Assembly (NCBI GenBank): GCA_944989445.1
Contig: CALYLW010001188.1
Span: forward strand, 1 to 64,000
Reading direction: 5' to 3'
DNA from: Ampullaceana balthica
Lineage: Eukaryota; Mollusca; Gastropoda; Lymnaeidae
DNA length: 64,000 nt
Shown here: in pieces, positions 1 to 10,900 of the stretch
How positions within the stretch are numbered: the stretch's first letter is position 1
Layout: each line of letters starts with the position of its first letter
The notes under the pieces: generated by a model
Seen by the model: the letters and a program-made list of their open reading frames with translations, nothing else
What the model was told of the DNA's origin: nothing
Databases searched by the model: none
Program-made: the position numbers and the translations under genes

Positions 1-441
1 AAACAAAATGATACAGATTTTTAAAAAAAACTACAAGCTAAGTCAGTCATTATGATTGTTTACTTTGTACTACCTATCTTTGTCTTTGTACTCTTTGATT
101 GGCAAGAGTTACCTGTATTTAAAAAAAAATTCTTTGGTAAACAGTGTCGAAAGCGCGTACATTAAAATTGAAAACAAAATTTGTAAAACAATTTATTAAA
201 GCATTCACAAAAATAAATAAAATGATTACATACGGTAGGTGCAGATGTTTAATAGTGTATTATTGCTTCTGGTAGAGCAGTTGAATCTTGTAGAATGTAG
301 AAAAGGACCTTGATAATCTACAATAACAACACCGATATTCAATATCCATGCAGAAATCAACTATGACCCGCTCAAAAGCCGACAACTTTTCACATAGATT
401 TTGTCGAAAAAGGGTCGGCTTTAAAACGAGTATATACGGTA
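1..441. mobile_element. TIR DNA element, right part, cut by window edge
   Basis: This stretch is clearly similar, base for base over most of its length, to 27960-28384, which belongs to the element at 27871-30850. It ends with GTATATACGGTA, the inverse of the TACCGTATATA start of that copy. Its right tip (a GTCGGCTTTAAAACGAG-type sequence) matches the right tip of the other copy at about 30825-30850. No coding capacity is visible, so it is a non-autonomous TIR element. The superfamily is not clear. Confidence 0.6.
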
Positions 442-1645
442 GTCATAATTTTCGGTGACAGTTTCAATTGTTTGTTTTGTAGTTAACAAATTTTTTTTTG
501 TGAGTTGAAAATTTGAAAAACTTAGTCATTTCTATTTGGTTCTTATGTACCTCATTGAATTTGAAAATATTAATACTTAACAATATAGAATGCCTGGAGG
601 GAAATTTTAAAAATAATTTATGCTTTTGCTTAGTATGAAAACTATCTGATTGAAATAAGGGATGTGGGTATGTACTTTAAAAAAATAAGTTGATTAATGT
701 AGTGTCTTGAAATGCTACACTAAATCTTTTTTAATTCAGTGATCCCTTTAAAGTATTACAAAAATATTGGCAGTTATATGCTTATTCTTATGATCTGTTC
801 ATTATATTATAATGAACTTATATATCATTTAAAAAATTGTTTATGTAAAATGTGACACTTTATCCCAAGCTCATGGCACTCACTTCTTGCTTTTATATGG
901 ATTTTACTTCTCCTCTTTATATCCCTTAATTTTCTTATAAAGGCATTACTTCTCACAAATGGCCCGTACTCTGGCTATATTATCTTTACTTCTCCTACAT
1001 TGCCTCTACTTCTAATAGAATAGATTGTACCCCCTAATTAAAAAAAAATAATTGTTGGTTAAAATCTGCGACCTATATGCAAGTGTGTATGGTAGGTAGT
1101 TACTTTACATGAGGGTATTCAGTAGTCTCAGGAAAGATATTACCAAAAGTTTCTCTAGATGTTATCACAAATTTAATGGGTTACCTGCCACCTCAAATAT
1201 TTAATCTGAGAGCTTATTGGGAAAATTATGTTATTTAATATTTTCAAATCTTAGTTCTTTCTGTAATAATATTAATAAAGTTGAAGTCCATTTCTTACAT
1301 AACATTATTATTTTTATTAACTATGCTAAAATTAACAAAAGAAAAACAGAATCATTGAGAATATAATTTTTTATAAATTATAACTTTTTATAGAATTTTA
1401 TCTGATCTATAACATAATAAATGTCTCTTCATTGTTTCTGCTATTTAACCCTAAAACTAAAATGTCTTTTGCACCCACAAACGTTTAATCTATTTTAATG
1501 TTTCAATTAAAAAAAAACAGATATAAATTGATCTCACTAATAACAAATCAGCAAAATAGATCCCTAAATTATTTTTGTTTAAAGTATGGTGATAAACATT
1601 ATAATGCTATGAGAGTCAAATGTTGCCATTTAAATAAACCTGCAG
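442..1645. other. AT-rich non-coding DNA
   Basis: No open frame with protein-like composition, no repeat and no RNA gene was seen. It lies upstream of a weak candidate exon and is probably intron or intergenic DNA. Confidence 0.4.
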
Positions 1646-1693
1646 AGGAGATTGGCAGTGTCGGGACAGCAACAATATCATAAACCTAGACTG
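1646..1693 (+). CDS. Possible upstream exon of the MORC-like gene
   Basis: A 16-codon open stretch (RRLAVSGQQQYHKPRL) lies between an AG acceptor (CTGCAG) and a good GTGAGA donor. Both ends are phase 0, as is the next exon at 4852. The YHKPRL string recalls a YHKxRL stretch in the ATPase/S5 part of MORC proteins, but the match is very short. The polypyrimidine tract before the acceptor is poor. It is listed because phase and donor fit, but it may be chance. Confidence 0.25.
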
Positions 1694-2892
1694 GTGAGAA
1701 ATGAACTGCATTGTTCTTAGATGCTTTAAAAAAAATCTGTATCTCTTTTATATGTATTGTGAATTCCTATTCCAGTAGTGCTTTTTACATAATTACTTGA
1801 GTTTCCTGATTTTATGCATGTGGTGTCTGAATATTTCTAGTGTGTTTAACAACTTACATATTATTATTCATTAAAGACTTATAGAAATGGGATTTTTTTG
1901 GGACTATAGATTTTACGCTTTTAAAATATATTAGGTTGGTTATATCAGGTTGGTTAAAAAGAAACATACTAATACCTCACAGGCTTGAGGAAAAATATTA
2001 GATTGAAAGCATGATACGAACAAAATATTTTTTAACTATATGAGGTTTAGTGAAATGATAAGTATCAAGCCTTGTTAAAAAAATAGATTGATATATGATA
2101 AAACCTAAACAAATATTTTAAAATTTATAAGGATGGTGTAACAATTGCACAAAATTTCTCATAGGCTTGAGGAAACTATATTGATTAATTTGTATGAAAA
2201 ATATAAATTAAAATATTTCAGTGCTGCATATTACTTTTTTTAAAGCAGGCCATGACAAGGCACTGCAATACATATTGTATTAAGTATGAGAGCTCATATT
2301 ATTGTAGTCTGCATTGATTAGAGTCTGTTCGTTGATTGTACTTAATAGCCTGCATTGAAATTGTGGATGATGTGAAAAACATCTTAGTACTGTTTTACAT
2401 GTCAGTCTTGAAATAACAAACATAGTGTTCTTTAAATGTCATTCTTGTAAATAAAAAAATTGGAGACCTTAAAAAAATAGCAAATCACTTTTACTGGAAA
2501 TTTAATGAAAATGCCAGGTTTTGTGTAACACTAATTGAACTGAACAATGGTTGGCATAACGTGTCATGGCTTACAAAAATGACACTCTGCGTGTCATGGC
2601 TTATAAAAATGACACTCTGCTAATCACATAAGTTTTTAAAAATGTAAAAATTAGAATAATGTGCAGATGTGAAGTGTGTTGGTTATTTATAAAGTGCTAG
2701 GAATAATAGAAATATAAAAGAAATAAATACTTTTCTGTTTGGGGAACTTGAGCTGGGGACTGCCACGGGGTACATTCCATAGGGAGCAGCTTACCTTAAA
2801 GCTTGTTCTTTAAATATGCTAAAATTATATAATTCTTAATGCAAAAGAAATATTGCACTAGTGCTAGAACTGTGAAAACAGAATTTCTAATA
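1694..2892. other. Non-coding, probable intron
   Basis: AT-rich sequence without recognisable coding exons. A single tandem duplication of 30 bp (2561-2620, GTGTCATGGCTTAYAAAAAT core) is the only structure seen. Confidence 0.4.
2561..2620. repeat. Two-copy 30-bp tandem duplication
   Basis: Two adjacent 30-bp copies starting GTGTCATGGC at 2561 and 2591 differ by one base. Confidence 0.85.
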
Positions 2893-3372
2893 CAGTCGAA
2901 CCCACTTATCTCGAGCTCGGTTATATCGACCACCCTATTATGTCGACGTTTTTTATTGGAACCGCCAAATTCTCTCTTTGTCTAAGCATTTTTTCATCGG
3001 CTAATTCGATTTTTCTAAGTCGTCGAAACCTAGTATCTCGAGCACAAAAGATGGCCAAATTTGCAACTTAACTCGATTTTCGTCGGTTGAAAATAAAGGT
3101 TTGTATCGAGAATCGACGGTGGTTTTTATATAATTAAATAAAAAAATTAATAAATTATTATTCTTTTAAAAGTTTGTTGTTGTTGCTTTGTTACCAGTAA
3201 CGTGACTGTGACACTAACACGCGCGTGACGATGAAACTGATTAACACAGTACACACAGCCCACAGCGTGCTGTGATCAACGGTCAAGGCCACAATAGTTT
3301 TATTTATATTACAAGTTTGATTGACTGAGGAAATTCGAGAAAGTTCTGATAGTTAATTAACAGATATCCTGC

Positions 3373-4028
3373 ACGTCAAAAGCATTAAACTTAAAATAAC
3401 CATATTGATTTGTTTATTTGTATTTTAAATTTGCTGATACGATGGCAAACGCGACTGCGACACGGCGAAGCGTAAACTTTGACCTTTTAGCGCATGCGCA
3501 GACAATTATAAACTGGTAACTTATTTTTCATTAAATAAATGGAATCGAAACATGACAGAGACGTAATCAAAGTCCTTTACTTCTGCATAAATATATATAC
3601 ATCAAAAGCATTAAACTTAAAATAACCATATTGATTTGTTTATTTGTATTTTAAATTCGCTGATGCGCCTGTGACACGGCGAAGCGTAAACTTTAACCTT
3701 TTAGCGCATGCGCAGACAATTATAAACTGGTAACTTATTTTTCATTAAATAAATGGAATCGAAACATGACAGAGACGTAATCAAAGTCCTTTACTTCGGC
3801 ATAAATATATATACATCAAAAGCATTAAACTTAAAATAACCATATTGATTTGTTTATTTGTATTTTAAATTCGCTGATGCGCCTGTGACACGGCGAAGCG
3901 TAAACTTTGACCTTTTAGCGCATGCGCAGACAATTATAAACTGGTAACTTATTTTTCATTAAATAAATGGAATCGAAACATGACATAGACGTAATCAAAG
4001 TCCTTTACTTCGGCATAAATATATATAC

Positions 4029-4029
<1 letters not shown>
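3373..4029. repeat. Three tandem copies of a ~215-225 bp unit
   Basis: Units begin with ATCAAAAGCATTAAACTTAA at about 3374, 3601 and 3815. Each ends with CTTCGGCATAAATATATATA or a close variant. Copies 2 and 3 are nearly identical. Copy 1 is slightly longer and more diverged. The array lies inside the pogo-like element and runs directly into the palindrome. Confidence 0.9.
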
Positions 4030-4070
<41 letters not shown>

Positions 4071-4151
4071 GTATATATATTTATGCCGAAGTAAAGGACT
4101 TTGATTACGTCTATGTCATGTTTCGATTCCATTTATTTAATGAAAAATAAG
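3948..4151. repeat. Perfect ~204-bp palindrome with TA-rich centre
   Basis: The arm 3948-4049 (from CTTATTTTTCATTAAATAAA through the end of the third tandem unit into alternating TA) is mirrored by 4050-4151. I found no mismatch by eye. The centre is a TA dinucleotide run flanked by GTGTGTATA and TATACACAC. The arm carries the same private variant (GACATAGAC) as the third tandem unit, so the inverted arm was copied from that unit. Confidence 0.85.
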
Positions 4152-4851
4152 TTTTTTATATATATATATAAATTCCCGATTAGTCATAACTTTTCCCGAC
4201 TTTCAAGACCGAGAATTTATTTTTAAGAATTCCCGACTTTTTCCCGTTTTCCTGAGTGGGAACCATGGTTATATTTAAATTTTAAACGGTCCTTAAAAAC
4301 TAACGGTCATTACAACCTTAGACTTAAGAAAGAGTGAAGAAATATTAGGGTTCCGATACGATTCCGATAAATCATCCCATCACTAATTAACGCTAACTAA
4401 TTAATCATGTACATAAAGAAATTTCAAGCACATGTTAATATTTTGCCGCCATATTGGTTTTCGTTTTAACTCGATCATCGGTTATGTCGACGCCATTTTT
4501 CATACCCCAACGCCGTCGACTTAAGCGGTTTCGACTGTATCCCTTTTTCTAGTCTAAATTCAGCACACAAAAAAACAAAACATTTAAACTCACTATTGGT
4601 GATGGTGACTAATGTTATTTGATCATTTGGTTTATGCCATGGAATGTTTTTATATGTTTATATTACAATTCAAAGTTAACTCTTTGCTTCTCTTTTACCT
4701 TATTAAATACAAAATACTTTATTTAAAGTTGACTTATAATTTGATCTGAAAGTTAAAAAACACATTCTAATTGAGAAAAAGATTTCAAAGAAAAATGTGT
4801 TTTTGCCACTTTGTATGGCACGTGAACTTTACAGTATGTCTCATGTTTCAG

Positions 4852-4929
4852 GTGTTTAGAAAGTCAATTATGCAATACAGAGAGTCTCATAAGATTCTAC
4901 TTTTGAAACCTACGCATCCATTTCAGAAA
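4852..4929 (+). CDS. Exon of the MORC-like gene (26 codons)
   Basis: The acceptor is CATGTTTCAG (ending 4851) and the donor is GTAGTA. The open stretch reads VFRKSIMQYRESHKILLLKP and continues for six residues. Both ends are phase 0, and the next exon begins in phase 0. A stop (TAA) follows three codons after the donor, as expected for an intron. Confidence 0.55.
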
Positions 4930-7900
4930 GTAGTATAATTACAATTAAAACTTGTTTCTGTAATTGAATATTTTGTTAATTTGTCTAATTTTCTTCACCT
5001 TTTATCAAATTTTTTGGAATTATTTGTATTTTTGAAGTTGGCTTAATTTTTTCCCCCCATTAGTATGATTTGTTCAATATTTCAAGTAGATTGTGCAATT
5101 ATAAATAGTTTTGTCAGCATGCATCTTGTCATAGCTAATTCACTGTAAATGTAGGTGACTTTTTTAATCAGCTTTTTACTTGCATATCTTTTTCAACATA
5201 GTTATTCCTTTTTGCAAACTTATATTAAAATTATTTAGAAAGTTTTGGAAAAAAATATTAACAGAATCAAAAGTCAGAAATTTCCAGGAAGTATTAGTTT
5301 GTAAATATTTGTTTTTTTCAATTTTCATTGTTAAAATAACAACAAAGCAGAATTTATTGAATTGTGTAATCAAGAATGTCAGCTAATTTAAACTAGGTAT
5401 TAGGATTTAGGTTTTTATCTTTTATTTGAAACAGTAAGTGGAGTAGTCAATGAGAATTCCTGAACTAAAATTATTAATAAAAAAAGGCAGCTCCTGAAGA
5501 TAAATAAAATATTTTAAATTTTACTGGCCAAAACATACAGATTCTAGGCTCATGACTCGTGTAACTATTTACTCAGGTACAAGACAGTCAAGCCCTGACT
5601 ACTCTACAAAAAGAGTTAGCAGCTGCCAAGCAGCGTGAAGAACAACAAAGACGAGTTATACAGCAAATGGAAGAGCAGAGAAAATTATGGTTACAGATGG
5701 CTGAAAGTCTACAGAACTCGAATGGGAAAAAATCTAAGGTTGGCTTAGTCATACAAACTAACCACCTGCAATTAGGGGTCTACCGATTTATCGGCTGGCC
5801 GATATATCGGCACCGATATCTGGATATCGGCAATATCGGTATCGGTAGCATGTAAAGGTCCCGATATTGACGTCACCGATATTTCATAATAAGTGACATT
5901 TTGACCCCAAAAAAAAACGGAAACAAAAAAAAATATCATTTAGATTTACAATATCTCGACAAATTAATATATCGACCCCGATACCAGTATTGAAATAGTC
6001 AAGAGAGTCCTAGTATTAATATGTGTAGCCACGATACAGTGTGCCATGTGCTTTGAAATTGTTTAGGTATCGGCCGATTTTTGTATACTCAGAAATACTG
6101 TGTAAATAGTGCCGATGCCAAGTATACCGTAATTGCTCTAATAAATTAAATGTATAACATGTAAACATTATGTTCACGTAATTGCTCTAATAGCAAAGAT
6201 GCAGCAGAATCGCAGATGTCTAAAACATTTCGTTTCGTATGGAATAACAAAATGTCGTGAAGACTTGTTGTCATTGGCAACCATTCAACCTTCAGCCTCA
6301 TTTTCACTCTATTACTATTGTACTTTGTTCTCATTGTTTCATTCATAAAAGGTGGCCGTGTGCAAAAGTAATTAAACAATTGGTTAGAATTAATAATTAT
6401 GAGTCAAGGTTGAAGTTTCAAAAGGAGTACCTAATATGCTTGTACATTTTTATAAAGGACGGTTCGTTTTGTTATGAGTCCTATGTAGGTCATGATCTGG
6501 AACTTGTAAACACATCGGAAACTTCGTTTCGGGGAAAACAAATCGGTAATTTCGGCAAAACTGGATATTGTTAGACCCCTTAATTATAAGATATAAATAA
6601 TTACGAGTGATAAATTTAAGAATGACGTCATCAAATATGACCGCTGTTATTTTTGTCCTAACAAATTGTACTCATATTGGCACTCATATCGGAAAAAATA
6701 TCGGTAATATCGGCAAAAATGCTTATCGGTAGACCCCTAATATAAAATATAAATAATTAGGAGTGATAAATTTAAGAATGATGTCATCAAATAAGACCTC
6801 TGGTTTTTGTCCTAACAAATACCCTATTGGCACTCAGATCGGAAAAAATATCGGTAACATCGGCAAAAATGCATATCGGTAGTCCCCTAATATGAAAGAT
6901 AAATAATTACAAGTGATAATTTTAAGAATGACGTCATCAAATATGACCGCTGGTTTTTGTCCTAACAAATACTCATATCGGCAAAAAAAAAGGTAATATC
7001 GGTATCGGCAATATCGGCAAAAAGGCATATCGGTAGACCCCTACCTGCAATATTTGATTTTTTCTTTCTTTCTTTTTTTGTTTTTGTGTTCCATAGCCTC
7101 TTGGTCTTAGGTAGTTCTAATGTTTCCATTAGAACTTTCTCAGGGCTTGTTAGACCTTGGCGGGGCCCATCGCCTCTCCAGGTCAGCGGAGGACTTTTTA
7201 GCGATAGTAATTCATCAACATTTTTATTGTGGATTTAACGTAGGCTAGATCCCACGCCCCTCAACTTGTGAGGTGAGCACCCCATTGACTTCGCTATCCA
7301 GCCGCCAAATCAAATATATATTTGATTATCAGCTGATAAAATCTATTAAGTAGAGAAAAGATTAACAGCAATAAAAGTTTAAAATTATCTCAATTTTTTA
7401 TTTAAAAATTGAAGAAAATGTGTTCATTATTGACCATAAGTATAACAAGCATAAAAAATAACATCTTCAATCATCAATTGTTGTCATGCTTTGTAGAAAA
7501 CAATAGACAATGATTTTAAAATAATTACCTTTGATGTAAATATATTCATTGAACATTTGTCTTTTTATTTTTCAAGGAAGTTATAGAGCAGATGTCCCAA
7601 ATGATTGGTGCCATTAAACCCAATGTATCCCCAGGGTAAGAGCTTTATCTGTATTTGGTATGGTTATGGCTTAAAATACCAGTACAAGATATTTAAATGT
7701 TTCTTGCATATTTATTTCCATTCGAAGCTGACAGTATTAAAAAATTATTTTGATCTCAGGACTTTTACAATATATAATTTTTGTATTTCATTCCTTTCAG
7801 TTTAATAAAGTCATAATAAATGAGGAACAGTTACTGTTTATTTATCCAGAATCTCTGCAATCAAACTGCAAAGGTTTATAAAAATAAATGATTGGAAGTG

Positions 7901-10900
7901 ACTAAAAATGTTTTTCATTTTTAACTTCTCCATTGTTCCTTATTCTGCAGCTTAACAACAAAGAGGAAACAAGCTGAAACAGCAGGTAGCAACAAAGGGA
8001 CCAAACAGATGTGTATCAAAACTGAAACTGGAGAAGTACTGTCCATAATTCAGAATGACATCAATAGCCAAGATGATGATGATGATAATGAGGTCGATGA
8101 GGCCCCCAGAGTACCAAAAGTCAGCAAAGTTCCATCCACCACAAATAAATCCCAGGAAAAAGAAAAGCCTTTCACCAATCCTATTAAAGTAGCATTGAAA
8201 ACAAGCACCGCCAATGGAATAGATCGAGCCAATGTAGACACTCCAAAAGCCGCAGGAACGACCCGGTCACGTAAAAAGTCTGGTAAGACTGAAAATGTGG
8301 TGGCCGTCATCGATTTGACTGGGGAGCGTGAATTTGGAGAACTTGTGGATATAAAGCCTGACCTAGATGAACTTCGTGCAACACTGCAGGAAAATTTGAG
8401 ACCCGATATAAAGCCTGATAAGGCTAAACTTGATGAACAACTTTCTGGCAAAGGTAGTGTACACTAAAGTATAAACATTACCCTATTGTTACATGTACAG
8501 TCGAAACCGGTTAAGGCGTTGGGGTATGAAAAATGGCATCGAGATAACCGATGATCGAGTTAAAACGGAAACCAATATGGCGGCAAAATATTAACATGCG
8601 CTTGAAATTTCTTTATGTATGTGTTGTGCGTTAATTAGTGATGGGACGATTAATCAGAATCATATCGGAATATCGGGACCCTATTTCTTCACTCTTTCTT
8701 AAGGTTGTTAAGACCGTTCGTTTTTAAGGACCGTTTAAGTTTAAATATAACCCTTTGTTGTGCGCGCGCCGTCTTGCGGTGGTTCCCAGATTGAGCGATA
8801 CTGTGCCATTGACTTTCCTTACAAGCTACACAAATAAGTAAACTACTCATCCCCTCATTGTCCCCGAACCATTCTCTTCCTAATAATCTTCTTTGGGTCC
8901 GTCCCCTCAGCTTACAATGGATTTAGAATTCCTTCGGTAACTTGATGCTAATCGGACTAACCAACAACAATGGTGTGGGAGATTGAGAGTGGGGGTGGGT
9001 AAACTGTCTGTAGTCTGTTATATTATATATTCTAAAATCTGGGGAGCCTTGTTTACAGTAAGCACCCTATGATTTTTCGTCCCATCACTAGCGTTAATAA
9101 ATGAGAATGTACATGCACATGATTTTCGAGGTTTTTTTTACACAAAGGCGTTGCCGTTCTTTGTTTATCATGACCTATATATGACTCATAACAAAGCAAA
9201 CTCTTCTCTACAAAAGTGTACAAAAATAAATTAGGAACTCCTTTTGAACCTTCAACTTTGATACATTTTAATTAATTCTAACCAATAGTTAAATGGCTTT
9301 TGCACACGGCCACTTCTTATGAATGAAACAATTAGTACAAAGCAGTAGTAATAGAGTCAAACTGAGGTTGAAGGATGAATGGTTGCCAATGACAACAAGT
9401 CTGCACACGGTACATTTTGTTATTCCATATGCAACGAAATGTTTTAGACTTGCGATTCTGCGTGCATCTTTGCTATTGGAGCAATTACATAATACCCGGC
9501 ATCACTTACGTGGCCGATTGCCGAGTATCTCAGAGTATAAAAAAATCGGCCGATGCCGAGTAGCCGAACCTATCTGTTCAGCCCTATCGATAAGAACATT
9601 TTCAAAAGCTGGTGATTTAAGTTAGTAACACAGCGCTGTGAGCAAGCGGGCTGTGACGTCACCAGCGAGGCAGAAATTTTATGCCTTCACTTGGTTATAA
9701 AAATCACATCTAACATTTTCAAAAGCTGGCTATTGGTCATGGGGATTGAGATAACCAACATTAAGTGGCAAATTTAACCCTTTTTTGTGCTCGTGTTATG
9801 AGGTTTCGGCGACTTAAAAAAATCAAATTAAACTACGAGAAAATGCTTAGACAAAGAGAGAAGTTGGCGGTTCCAATAAAAAACGTCGACATAATAGGGT
9901 GGGCGAGTTAACCGAACTCGAGTTAAGTGGGTTCGACTGTACATTGTTTGTGATGTAATATAATCATTGTACACATGTAGTTGACATAGAGGCTATGATC
10001 ATTTGCCAAGACCATCGAAAACTGTACACCAAGAGATTACCTAAATTAATTTGAACTGAATATTAGTCTCAAATAGAAATTAGCATTAAATGAAATGTAG
10101 CAGTCGACCTGTTTAAAAGACCTTTAAGTGGCAAGGACTTTGTAAAAATCAACAGCACGTAGATCAATGTTCCCTCTAAGGTTCATTGGTCCGTGTGCAC
10201 ATTTTAGAAACGCTTGTGCAAAGTTGCACAGCATCCATTTTTTGGTGCAATATTTTACCAAAATTACTGCACGGTAATTCTAAACTGCTGCGGGGCGTCT
10301 GTCAGATATCTGCGCAGCTTAAAGGGAACACTGATGTAGATCCACTATTAGGATATGCCATCTGTCATAACTAACATTGTTATTTTAAGATTATTTACCA
10401 GTGAGACTGTATCATCTCTGTTTTCTAATTTTTTATTTTATATTAACTGACATTGTTATTTTAAAATTATTGCAAGTTGTGAGGAATTTTATGATAAAAA
10501 TGTCATAAGAAATTCACGAAATTTTAAAAATGATGACAAAAAAGTTTTAGAGCAAAATCTGCGAGTGAGCGGACCGCAAACGGTGAACCGCGTTTGGGGT
10601 ATACTGTATATGCTAATGTGGATGGAAATTGTTTATTGTTTTATTTATATAAAGACCATTTTAAAAATAATCATTTTTTATTTCCAATTTCCATAACAAG
10701 GTGCAGAGAGTCAGAAAGAAATAACAGATAAAATTATTGACACAGCTAAGAAGGAAGTTGATGAGCATCACATGGAGGCCCCGGGGCCCCCAGAAGTGGG
10801 CTGCGGGTTAAATTCAGCCAGCGCACAACAGGATAGCGGTGGTGTTCAGCCTGGGCCCATGGACGATGAGCCCCAGTTCCCCGCAGTTATACCAGAGAAC

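Larger units (their letters stand above)
2893..4537. mobile_element. Pogo/Tc1-mariner-like TIR element, copy 1
   Basis: The left tip CAGTCGAACCCACTTATC and the right tip GCGGTTTCGACTG are inverted relatives. Both are flanked by TA (2891-2892 and 4538-4539), the TA target duplication of Tc1/mariner/pogo elements. No transposase frame survives, so it is non-autonomous. The interior holds a threefold tandem repeat, a perfect palindrome and the end of a nested hAT-like sequence (ATCATCCCATCACTAATTAA near 4372). A second copy lies inverted at 8498-9939. It sits upstream of exon 4852-4929, probably in an intron. Confidence 0.8.
8498..9939. mobile_element. Pogo/Tc1-mariner-like TIR element, copy 2 (inverted)
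   Basis: The left tip CAGTCGAAACCGG matches the inverse of the right tip of copy 1. The right tip AAGTGGGTTCGACTG matches the inverse of the left tip of copy 1. TA flanks both sides (8496-8497 and 9940-9941). It carries a complete nested hAT-like MITE (8636-9090) and part of another hAT relative (about 9170-9590). No transposase is present. It lies in the 2.2-kb intron before the last exon. Confidence 0.8.

Noticed and set aside
4852..4929. KPTH string as the MORC S5-domain 'FLKPTH' motif
   Set aside because: The following exon is a coiled coil joined in phase, leaving no room for the rest of the S5 and CW domains, so the likeness is probably chance.
8050..8451. 133-codon minus-strand frame
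   Set aside because: Antisense shadow of the exon at 7951-8453, which has good splice sites and phase.
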